A DNA stretch of 64,000 bases from Osedax fenrisi (taxonomy: Eukaryota > Annelida > Polychaeta > Sabellida > Siboglinidae): contig OZ025240.1 in assembly GCA_964019155.1 (NCBI GenBank), positions 41,780,802-41,844,801 of the forward strand, read 5' to 3'. Under the pieces are notes generated by a model that saw only the letters and a program-made list of their open reading frames with translations, searched no databases and was not told the DNA's origin. Each line of letters opens with the position of its first letter. Position 1 is the stretch's first letter. Of this stretch, positions 32,796-42,239 are shown in pieces. A program made the position numbers and the translations under genes.

Positions 32796-34469
32796 TATGG
32801 TATTGTTAACATAGAATATATCACTGTACTATATAAATAAGGTATACAATATTAAGAGAAGTTAGTCACCTATATGTATACACATTAGGTGTACCTAATA
32901 GGTATTACTTGATAGGTATTACCCATACACTTCTATAATCATGATAGATTATGTACGCATCCGTCTTTAATAAGCATATATTAAACGATATTATAATGGA
33001 AGGGAAGAAATTTGTTTTAAGACATATAACTTATTAATTAATCTTAATACGCGAATTAAATTCTATACTGATAACAGAAGATAACACTAATTTATAATGT
33101 ACTATTGTTTAGATAGTAAACTATAAATTTAATATTACAAAATAATAAGAGTCACCAAGGATGTGAGTATTGATACATGGACAGTTCGATAATATATATT
33201 ATATATACGGTATATACCGTTATATCTACCCAATATATCTACTGTATTTATTATGGACAACCTATCACTAAGTCAGTTACGAGTCGTAACTTACGACACA
33301 CGCCGGCCAGATATTGACACGCCCATTTGACACGCCCACTTGTTCGTCACGATCATTTATGATTAAATCTAAAAATAAATTATAAACGTATTAAAAACGT
33401 CATGTATCTGTATAAAATCATGTAAAATCCGGTTATAAATTGTATAAAAAAAGAAGAATTTTTTATATTTATATACACGTATAAATATAAATACATGTAT
33501 TTGTGTGCGCACAGATAAATACGTAGACTATACAACTGTATTACGAATACCGCATATTCAACTATCCACTTATTGCCAAACTGCTCTACTACAATAATAC
33601 CCTAACAGAGATAGATAGATACATAGCTATGTATACATTATATATATAGTATATAATTACTAATGTATATGTATTCGTATTGTATGTAATACTAGTGGAG
33701 ACTATAGTCTATAGAGACTATATATAGTATTATATATAATACATAATAATATAATATATATATATATATATATAAGAACATCTATTAAAGTATTAATTAA
33801 TACTTTAAAGTATATATTATATACATATAGGTATATATAGTATAACCTATATATAGGTATACTATATATATATAGTATAACTATAGGTATAGTAGAGCCT
33901 ATACTATATATGTATAGTATACCTATAGTGATAGAATATGTATATTATACCTATAGATGTATACTATACCACAAGGTTTATACTATACCTATAGGTATAT
34001 ATTATATACTGTATACTAACATATACTGTATACTAACCTACACTGTATACTTTAACTGTAGGTGTATACTATACATGTAGGTAATGCTAATATTAGTCAG
34101 ATTAAAGGTTAATGTGATCAATAAAAATAAAATTATACACTTCATTGAATACACACTGGCGGAAACTTATATGAGACCAATACATATCGCAGAATACATT
34201 CGAGTGCTTTCCGCAATAACATATTACGAGGAATACTATTAATTTCTAATGGAGTTTGCGTGTTTTTGCTATGCTGCTATTTTAATTCTATATAGCATAT
34301 ATTTAGACATTATAGAGCTTTTTTTTCGTATATGAAATACAATATATATATATATATAAAATAATAATAGTATATAAATACTGAATTTATTTTCATACTT
34401 CACACATAAGTATTACTTCCGTTTAATTTTAAGGTAAATGTGTGTATTGATCTGCCATATCACGTATAC

Positions 34470-34470
<1 letters not shown>
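32796..34470. other. intron stretch, no supported exon
   Basis: Mostly AT-rich. 33.27-33.36 kb is a short GC-richer patch (ACACGCCGGCCAGATATTGA) without a usable frame. 33.74-33.77 kb holds a (TA)n run. Confidence 0.4.
33825..34085. repeat. degenerate palindromic TATACCTATAGGTATA array
   Basis: Repeated TATACTATACCTATAGG-like units, many self-complementary, with ACTGTATACT variants towards the right end. This is a simple-sequence region that can form many hairpins. Confidence 0.75.

Positions 34471-34471
<1 letters not shown>

Positions 34472-34517
<46 letters not shown>
34472..34517. repeat. (TA)n microsatellite
   Basis: A pure TA run upstream of exon L2. Confidence 0.95.
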
Positions 34518-34521
<4 letters not shown>

Positions 34522-34559
34522 TAGCACATAACACGTACATTTACACACGTTGATTACAG

Positions 34560-34661
34560 AATTATCAGAACCGCCGAAATGTAAGAATGTGGCGTCAGCT
34601 AACTTCAACAATAGACTGACTCCACGTCTACCTACAATAGGAGAGGAAGTCATCGATACCG
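34560..34661 (+). CDS. exon L2 of the repeated-domain gene
   Basis: The acceptor CGTTGATTACAG and donor ACCG|GTTTGT bound two bases, 33 codons and one base. The peptide LSEPPKCKNVASANFNNRLT, then PRLPTIGEEVIDT, is polar and proline-containing, as expected of a linker between domains. G from W1 plus AA gives glutamate. The trailing G plus CT of K2 gives alanine. Phase 1-1, like L1 and L3. Confidence 0.65.
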
Positions 34662-35278
34662 GTTTGTAGTTATTGTTATTGTTAGTATGTAACGTGTGAC
34701 TTTAGTGGTTTATCAGCTAAACATGTATTTATATCATCACACGGAATGCTATAATCTATCCATTAATTATATTCTATTCATTAATTATAGTAGATCGTGT
34801 TAGTTTATTATTATTTAATTTTTAAATATATATATATATATTAATATCGATTGATTATTTTGTTATTTAAGTAAATACATGCTATAGCATGATTTCTCTA
34901 GCGGTAGTATAACGGTAGTAAAACGTTGACATATCTGCTAATGATAACACTCGGTATTGAAATAGATAAAGAAAAATATAAAATAAAAAAATATAGAATG
35001 TAAAATATTTACTGTTTACTGTTAAAATAAAAAATAAAAATAAATTTAATTTTTTACTAATCAATAGAAAATATAAAAATTGTTGAAAAATCGGAATATT
35101 TGTAAAATTCGCTTATAATTTAAATAAAGTGGATACTTCTTAATATTTTAACCTGTATATAAGGTCTAGTTATTACTTTTTATATTTTAATATTTAAATT
35201 ATAAATTAAAATGTATATTAAAACAAAAAATGTTTAAAAGTTAAATAAACAAATAATAATACAAATATTATTATAGTA

Positions 35279-36150
35279 GAGGAAAGTAACCGAATACGGA
35301 CACTCTCGGTATCTCAGAAACCATAAATCCTACAAAAAAATTTTAATGAATAAAATATTCATAATTATATAAATATCCAAAAAAGTATTTTTTATTTTTT
35401 AATTATTCAAAATATTGCTGATATATCTAATAAACTTATTTTTTTATTAAGTTTTTAAATTTATGAAAAATAATTCAACTTAAAACCTTCTCAAGAATAT
35501 ACAAATGTATCGATATAAAATATAACACTATATTATTTAAAAAATAAAAAATTCTAAACATTATATATATAATTTCTATATTTGTTATTAAATATTCATT
35601 ACATTATAAGCATATATCTAGAGGTCATATAAGTCCCTAATACGGACACTATACATATCTTAATACGGATACCCTATAACCAATCAGCGCACATCGTGTG
35701 ATCTATTCTGATTTTCAAAAAAAATCGCGTGCGTTATAATATTAATACCACCAATAAAGATAAATCCAAATTGTTTATTATTTAGATACTTAAATTGTAT
35801 TATTAATTAAAAAATTATAAAATAAATTAATTAATAACTAATTAAATTATAATAAATTATTCATAAAATTAATTATAAATAATGTAATTGTGATTTGTCT
35901 GATTGATTCATTAATAATATATAATTAATCTGGTGGTATATGGGTGTCCGTATTATTGGACATGGGTACCGAATACGGACACCACCGTTATCTATGGAAT
36001 TAAAAGATTAAATAAATTTGTAAAATCACACTATATTATAATATCTATAATCATATAATAATAATATATTGTAATTTTTGAATACAAATAATGAGTCATA
36101 AAATGTTAAGACCATTTATTGTTAAATTGTCCGTATTAGGTTACTTCCAC
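35279..36150 (+). mobile_element. family A inverted-repeat transposon, full-length copy A4
   Basis: Ends GAGGAAAGTAACCGAATACG and the complement of TCCGTATTAGGTTACTTCC. Internal features include CTCTCGGTATCTCAGAAACC near the left end and two further CCGTATTA/TACGGACA boxes (near 35640-35670 and 35940-35990). No transposase is encoded, so it is non-autonomous. It lies in the L2-K2 intron and serves as the reference for A1-A3. Confidence 0.75.
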
Positions 36151-36691
36151 TATTATAATATAATACTTCTTAATTTAAAATATGTAATATAGTAAATTAT
36201 TAATTTCATTTTGTAATAGTATTAATAATCAATCGATATCAATAATACAATTTATAATAAATTTGAAATATATATAAACTAAATATTATATTAACTCAAA
36301 ATCCCAAGAAAAGATATAATACAAAATTAATAAATAATATATAACGTCAAAGAATGTTTATTAAAATAGATTTATATATTTTATTTTTAAAAGATGTAAC
36401 AGAAACATATTTGATTATTTCCTTATCTGATGAATTAATTTATACCTGGTTTATTATTTAAAATATATTTTTATTATTATAATATTTATAAATTTTATTT
36501 ATAAAAATGTCCTCTAGTTCTATAATCATTTGAATTATAAAGGATATAAGATATTATTAGATATGTCTAATTATTTAATTTCATAAGTTCAAAAGATTCT
36601 AATTATAATATTTCAATCTCTATTTATATATGTATTCATTAGTTTTATTTATTTATTAATGTATTAATTACATGTAACTACTTTGTATATT

Positions 36692-36743
<52 letters not shown>

Positions 36744-37450
36744 TAATCTTCTAGTAAATACTCACTATTTCAATTAGGTTTATAGACACTGTATACAGTT
36801 ATACTACATTTTGTTAAAGCGACCTCATTATTGATACATATTCTACAATGTATCTACATTAATATTTAATTATTTAAATAACTCACCTATGGATTCAAAT
36901 ATTAAAATGAACTCGATAAGTATTTTCTTCAAATATTATTATTTATTAGGTATAAAAAGATAAATTTTATAATAATAATAACAATAATAATAATAATCAC
37001 TAATTATAATAGTAATAATCATAATACTAATTATCATGAACATAATAATAACGATATGAATAATCAATAACGTAATTTATAATTAATAAATATATCAACA
37101 TTATATATTATATTATAAATTAGCTTATAAGTTAATGTATACATACAAACATCAATAAATCAATTAACCATAATAATATATCAGTAAAATGGCGATAATA
37201 TATTCAATTTTAAACATATCGATTTACAATAAATAAACAATGATGATATTATTACCCATGGGTATGTTTATGCTTACTAATACTATTATGTCGTAATGGT
37301 TAAAGTGAAACATCCATGTTATATCTAATTAACCTCGATGTATCGTTAACATCGATAGCTATAGCTAAGTATACTTAACCTAGATAAATGTATAACCTCG
37401 TTAACTCTTTAACCTCGATGTATCGTTAACCCCGATAATTCGAAATCGAC
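36151..37450. other. AT-rich intron ending at exon K2
   Basis: Includes a (TA)n run at 36693-36737 and AACCTCGATGTATCGTTAAC near 37330 and 37410, a short direct duplication just upstream of K2. No exon was seen. Confidence 0.5.
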
Positions 37451-37452
37451 AG

Positions 37453-37601
37453 CTTACTACAGAGTGAAGATCTCGCATAGCGAAATCGAGGTGAAGTTCC
37501 TGCGAACGCTTCAGTACAATCAGTTCCGGTTGATCCTACAGAAGCGATACCCGGACCTCGTCTGGTCGAAGTACCTGCAACGCGACTGCGCACAACTCAA
37601 G
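37453..37601 (+). CDS. exon K2 of the repeated-domain gene
   Basis: The acceptor ATCGACAG gives two leading bases, matching the phase 1 exit of L2. The donor is AAG|GTCAGC in phase 0. The 49-codon peptide is YYRVKISHSEIEVKFLRTLQ, then YNQFRLILQKRYPDLVWSKY and LQRDCAQLK. It is the clearest K unit: a beta-like strand VKISHSEIEVKFL, then an amphipathic LQYNQFRLILQKRY segment, collinear with K1. GC is high relative to the flanks. An alternative acceptor eight bases later (TACTACAG) would break phase with L2. Confidence 0.75.
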
Positions 37602-38114
37602 GTCAGCGATTGACCGCTAACTGCCTCGCTCGGTGCGATCTAGTATTGTGCGGTGTGCGGTGTGCGACCACATTCAGATATTACGTAATAGATAATCATC
37701 ACCGCGGTAACGATTAACCGACACTCGAGTAGATATGTGCACGTGACTTATTAGAATCGCGCACATCGGCGAATGTTCATTTGATATTTATATTTATACT
37801 AATTATCGCATGTAATTCGGGCGTGCAAACCAAATTAGTGAAATATGTATAGCGTAATGATACACATATTATGAGATTCGTAATATTTCTCTATTAAATA
37901 TAATGAGGACATTTAATATCTCAAATAGTGTGTACACGACACTATAATACGTAAGCATATTAACTTATAGATATAGCATCCATTAATATATTTTCTAATA
38001 AATAAATCCATTTTATTAATAAATATTAATATATATATATATTTTGTAATAAATATTCTCATTTACTTTCATTAATATTAATCAAATAATAAACTAATAT
38101 CACGTATTACATAG

Positions 38115-38262
38115 GTGGCCGAAGATAGAGTGGTGACGCTGCACATGTGGCAAGATTGTTCATCCCTGTGGATATCGGGTATCGGCAAACTGCACTGGTA
38201 CAGGGGAGAATTCGGCGAATTATTTTCGGAAATTATTTCCTTAGATAAAATACAAACTTATG
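38115..38262 (+). CDS. exon W2 of the repeated-domain gene
   Basis: The acceptor TATTACATAG in phase 0 matches K2, and the donor TATG|GTAAAA leaves one base. The 49-codon peptide is VAEDRVVTLHMWQDCSSLWI, then SGIGKLHWYRGEFGELFSEI and ISLDKIQTY. HWYRGEF carries the shared W-[FLY]-[NR]-x-[DE]-F motif, followed by an Ile/Leu-rich segment as in W3. The trailing G with AC of L3 gives aspartate. K2 and W2 are separated by a short intron of about 0.5 kb. Confidence 0.75.
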
Positions 38263-38500
38263 GTAAAAATGGTTAATATATAATAAATGTATTCAATTAA
38301 ATAATATTGTTATTATATTATCTATAGATAATACTATAGTATTAAATGATATGGTAATGATAAATTTAATTGTATATATTAAACATATTTTAATATATAT
38401 ATATAATTATCAAAAAAATTATAACTTTTGATATAATCAATTGTTATATATATAATATAATAAATATTAACTATATTATACATAACCAATACCTTAACAG

Positions 38501-38587
38501 ACTATACTACTTTACCGGATAAGGAACTGTTAAATATTTTTTTAGAAAGATTTAAAGATAATTTTACATCGCCAGTAAATTTTAAAT
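38501..38587 (+). CDS. exon L3 of the repeated-domain gene
   Basis: The acceptor ACCTTAACAG and donor AAAT|GTTAGT bound two bases, 28 codons and one base. The peptide YTTLPDKELLNIFLERFKDN, then FTSPVNFK, is charged and probably helical, with an NFT glycosylation sequon. Trailing T plus GC of K3 gives cysteine. Unlike its neighbours it is AT-rich, and it is recognised mainly by splice sites and phase. Confidence 0.6.
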
Positions 38588-39175
38588 GTTAGTATAATAA
38601 CAATAATAATAATTGCAGTAATGATATATTAGTAACATTATAATCTGCATTGATTAATTGATATATTTATTTATTAATAATCGTTTTACATATTTATATG
38701 TTCACCTTGATAATCACAATAAATATATATATATATAATTATATATATATATATATTTATACAATATATATATTTATTTTTATATGTATATATTTATATG
38801 TATGCATACATTTTACGATATTTAATTAATGAGTTATGTATGTTTTAATATCTTCACTATAATTTGATACCTATAGGACACTTGACGTGTATATTTACAT
38901 ACCTGCATGTTACCCTAACCCTTAACCCATACCTAGATAGCTGCGTATACATTATAATGCATACCGTATATGTAAATACCGTACGACTTATAGTATACGT
39001 GTAACTATACAGTAATGTTTAGGCTATGATATGTGTAACATGAACAGCTTGGCAGATGAACGGAATGCTACCGTTGTATCTACGCAATACATCACCTTAT
39101 AGTTGCATAACTATAGTTAGCTCTAGCTATGACGCAACAAACATGCATTCACTAACCGTTGCGTAACACCTACAG

Positions 39176-39451
39176 GCGAGTTCAGCGTAAAGACTGACCT
39201 CAACGACCCGCTCGAGATAAAGTTCTACGACGTGTTGGGTCTATGCGATAGGGCTTGCACGGACCCCAACTTCGTGACCTTGTTCAAGGCCAGCGTTCGG
39301 TTACGTAACCCGGAAGCGATATGGAGACGTCACGAGGATAATGCAGCCGCCACCGCCGCCGCCACGATCGGAGGACGGGACATCAACAACACGTCGTCAT
39401 CGCCCGGTCATACGTGGGTCACGAGATTTCGTATAGTCGACGATTATAACG
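39176..39451 (+). CDS. exon K3 of the repeated-domain gene (long form)
   Basis: The acceptor AACACCTACAG and donor AACG|GTAACA bound two bases, 91 codons and one base. It opens EFSVKTDLNDPLEIKFYDVL, matching the K strand (EIEVKFL), then runs through GLCDRACTDPNFVTLFKASV and a low-complexity Ala/Thr-rich part (NAAATAAATIGG). It ends SPGHTWVTRFRIVDDYN. The exon therefore contains the K unit plus the strand that in other modules is on the following exon, which explains its phase 1 exit in place of phase 0. NNTS is an N-glycosylation sequon. It is among the most GC-rich segments in the window. The open frame continues past the donor to 39471, but the downstream exon supports splicing at 39451. 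Confidence 0.75.
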
Positions 39452-39889
39452 GTAACACGGAAGGTTATTAGTCATATTTCTATTTATAGATCGGAAGTAC
39501 ACTATACATATAACTATCTTATGGTTTGCATGAATTATATATTTAATCTCGTAATTTATATATGAGTCATATCAAGTGAAATCAGCAAATGTCCCCGTAT
39601 GACCACCTCTGATTTTGATGACAATTTTACAGATTTTTAAGTTTATATTAAAAATTAGTTTTACAAAATTATTATTATCAAAAATAAAATGGGCCAGAGA
39701 GATTTAAAAATTAAGACTATAATTTATTTTATTTTGAAATATCAATTTTTCAATGTGCAATAACTGTTTTATTATATATATTTTTTATAAATTTGTTTTA
39801 TTATTGTAAATTTGTACTTATTATTTAATATAGATTATACATTTATGGAATATTAATAAAATATATAATACGACGATATAGGATTGCGC

Positions 39890-39890
<1 letters not shown>

Positions 39891-39965
<75 letters not shown>

Positions 39966-39979
39966 ATGTGTGTGTGTAT
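39891..39979. repeat. compound (TA)n(TG)n microsatellite
   Basis: A TA run of about 62 bases followed by TG repeats. The open frames over it on both strands are artefacts. Confidence 0.95.
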
Positions 39980-40392
39980 AGAGAAGCATCCATATTTGGT
40001 AAATATCTAAATTTTATAATCATTTTAGTAATCGTATTTTTTAATATAAACAAATCTACATTAAACATAAAATGAAGTAAAATTCAATGTCATGATAGTT
40101 TTTAAATAAACTATAAATTATATCTATTCCATGTGTAATTCACCAATATTAAATATATAATTATGAATTAATAACTAATTAATTATAATTAATACAGTAT
40201 AAACTTCATAATTGTTCATCTAATATTTCGTATACAAAGTCCTTTTTTTTGTACGGTTATAATATTGTAATTATAAATTAAATGACGCTTCTATATGTAC
40301 ATACGTTACAAAGTACGTACGTTTCACTATATATATTATTTTACAATATTGTATGGTTCGATGAATATTAATCGATATCTTACTGTATTACT

Positions 40393-40421
40393 TTATTTAT
40401 ATATATATATATATATATATA
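40393..40421. repeat. (TA)n microsatellite
   Basis: A short pure TA run before W3. Confidence 0.9.
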
Positions 40422-40468
40422 ATAGTAATACCAGTGTATAATGTGTGCTCCTTAACCAACTTTTACAG

Positions 40469-40600
40469 ACTCCTATGTTTCGTTATACCTATCTGAAACT
40501 AAACTCAGAGTGACAGGTGATTCGTCGATTGTTTGGTTCAATAATGAGTTCAAAGTTCATTATTCGCGAGTAATTTCTATTCTACCTCATAACATATCAA
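40469..40600 (+). CDS. exon W3 of the repeated-domain gene
   Basis: The acceptor CCAACTTTTACAG has a clear pyrimidine tract; the donor is TCAA|GTTAGT. Two bases, 43 codons and one base give SYVSLYLSETKLRVTGDSSI, then VWFNNEFKVHYSRVISILPH and NIS. VWFNNEF holds the W-motif, preceded by a T-K-L-R-V-T strand and followed by an Ile/Val-rich stretch as in W2. G from K3 plus AC gives aspartate. The trailing A can join AA at 40899 (lysine) or AT at 41320 (asparagine), so both candidate downstream exons are in phase. Confidence 0.75.
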
Positions 40601-40690
40601 GTTAGTCCAATCAAACTTTGTATAAAACTATAATAATAATAATTTATGAATATACGTAACTATTAAATATATTATAATTATGTTATTTCA

Positions 40691-40698
40691 TATATATA

Positions 40699-40735
<37 letters not shown>
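40691..40735. repeat. (TA)n microsatellite
   Basis: TA runs with a T4 interruption in the intron after W3. Confidence 0.9.
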
Positions 40736-40736
<1 letters not shown>

Positions 40737-40898
40737 TTATAATATATCATAATTAATATTTATTTAATTTTAAAATGATATAATAAGTTAAAATAAATAT
40801 TTTAACAAATATATAAATACGTATCATAAGTATACAATTATCTAGTAATAACCCATTATCATAATTTAGTGTATGTAATATTATACATATTTATTTAG

Positions 40899-40939
40899 AA
40901 ATAAAATTAAAAGAGAAAACGCTGACTCCACTCGAATGA
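40899..40939 (+). CDS. candidate terminal exon of the repeated-domain gene
   Basis: The acceptor CATATTTATTTAG is followed by AA, completing a codon with the A left by W3. The frame then gives IKLKEKTLTPLE and a TGA at 40937. An AATAAA signal lies at 41125-41130, giving a plausible short 3' UTR. If correct, the protein ends soon after W3 with a lysine-rich tail and no membrane anchor. The alternative is the exon at 41320. Confidence 0.4.
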
Positions 40940-41124
40940 AACATGTTCCATGAATATTGTTATTTTTATGAACAACAAGTATTATCTATTTTTATATGTG
41001 TTTATTCCATTTTTATATGTGTTTATTTCATTTATGTATTTGTAAAATGTGTAAATATTATATTATTTATTTTTAAATACTATTTTAGTGATATTATTAT
41101 TGTTTGATATGTTTATAATTGCAT

Positions 41125-41130
41125 AATAAA
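41125..41130 (+). terminator. possible polyadenylation signal
   Basis: AATAAA about 190 bases after the TGA at 40937. In DNA this AT-rich the hexamer is common, so support comes only from its position. Confidence 0.3.
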
Positions 41131-41200
41131 TAAAAAATATATTATGATATGTTATATATACAAATTCATATGCGTTATTACTGCTTTATATACATATTAT

Positions 41201-41203
41201 ATA

Positions 41204-41240
<37 letters not shown>
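41201..41240. repeat. (TA)n microsatellite
   Basis: A pure TA run. Confidence 0.95.
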
Positions 41241-41241
<1 letters not shown>

Positions 41242-41319
41242 AATACTATAGTATTATATTAGAAATATATTAAATATCGAAAGATAAAGTTAATGCTAAA
41301 TATCATTCATAACGTTTAG

Positions 41320-41394
41320 ATTGTTTCAAAGATCACATAGATGATGTACCCTACAAACAATTTATGTTAAAAGTACATGGATTCAATGAAGATG
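41320..41394 (+). CDS. candidate L-type exon L4 overlapping a repeat terminus
   Basis: The acceptor TTCATAACGTTTAG and donor GATG|GTACAT bound two bases, 24 codons and one base (CFKDHIDDVPYKQFMLKVHG, then FNED), the size and phase of L1. Its second half, from 41347, is TACCCTACAAACAATTT. This recurs inverted at 57518-57534 at the edge of another repeat array, so part of the exon may be transposon sequence. Either a transposon end has been exonised, or a real exon was interrupted, or the match to exon form is chance. No K or W exon follows in the window. Confidence 0.3.
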
Positions 41395-41900
41395 GTACAT
41401 ACGGCTACAACATAATATACGTAGATACCATGTAGAATCTATGTAGTTCCATCAACATATTATGTAGATTTTATGTAGAAAAAGCTGACAATTTATCAAC
41501 ATAACTGTCTACATAATTTCTACATGGTTTCTACACTCATATTATGTTGCTAGTTACACGATTTAGACATAGATTCTACATAGCTTCTACATTCATATTA
41601 TGTTGCTGGTTACACGATTTAGACATAGATTCTACATAGCTTCTACACTCATATTATGTTGCTAGTTACACGATTTAGACATAGATTCTACATAGCTTCT
41701 ACATTCATATTATGTTGCTGGTTACACGATTTAGACATAGATTCTACATAGCTTCTACACTCATATTATGTTGCTGGTTACACGATTTAGACATATATTC
41801 TACATAGCTTCTACACTCATATTATGTGGCTGGTTACATGATTTCGATATAGATTCTACATAGCTTGTACTAGTAAATTCTACATTCATATTATGTTTAT
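41346..41900. repeat. 56-bp tandem array with TACCCTACAAACA terminus
   Basis: About six units of TTCTACACTCATATTATGTT, then GCTAGTTACACGATTTAGAC, then ATAGATTCTACATAGC. The array is preceded by TCTACATA-rich lead sequence. Its left edge is the 17-base motif shared with the 57.1-57.5 kb array, suggesting related mobile elements that carry internal satellites. Confidence 0.75.
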
Positions 41901-41944
41901 TATATATAAAATTTAACTAATCAAATCATGGAGAGACCACATAA

Positions 41945-42100
41945 CAAATAATGAGTTCTAGGCAGCATTCCAAGAATAACCGATACAATACGCGAACAAC
42001 GACTGAGGTACTCCGGTCACTGCTGGAGAAACATAAGTGATTGAAGTATTACATTGGAACCCACTACACAGACGACGGTCTTGAGGACAGTGAAGTAAGG
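41945..42100 (+). mobile_element. LINE C-terminal fragment (RTE-like)
   Basis: The frame VLGSIPRITDTIRERRLRYS, then GHCWRNISD, followed by a stop and LEPTTQT, matches the C-terminal RRL-x-x-GHC signature also seen in the LINE at 30.4-31.9 kb. Only this end survives. Confidence 0.6.
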
Positions 42101-42239
42101 ACAGTGAGTCTTGAGGACAGTGAAGACATACTTATTTGTTTACGTATATATTATATGAAAATAGAAATAAAACATTACATCATTTAAACATTTATTTGGT
42201 TTAAGTCTTTTGTTAGACCTATGCCACAATAAATCTCCA

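Larger units (their letters stand above)
22813..40939 (+). other. gene span: modular repeated-domain protein, family not recognised
   Basis: The span covers exons L1, K1, x1, W1, (K1b), L2, K2, W2, L3, K3, W3 and a possible terminal exon. Almost every neighbouring pair agrees in splice phase. L exons enter and leave in phase 1. K1 and K2 go from phase 1 to 0, and W2 from 0 to 1. K3 and W3 are both 1 to 1. Each L-K-W module is therefore phase 1-1 overall, as in proteins built by exon-module duplication. The exons encode no enzyme motif that I know; scattered N-glycosylation sequons (NRT, NFT, NNTS) and lone cysteines fit an extracellular role, which is an inference. The first exon and signal peptide were not found. 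Introns hold SINEs, an RTE-like LINE, a family A element and microsatellites. Confidence 0.6.
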
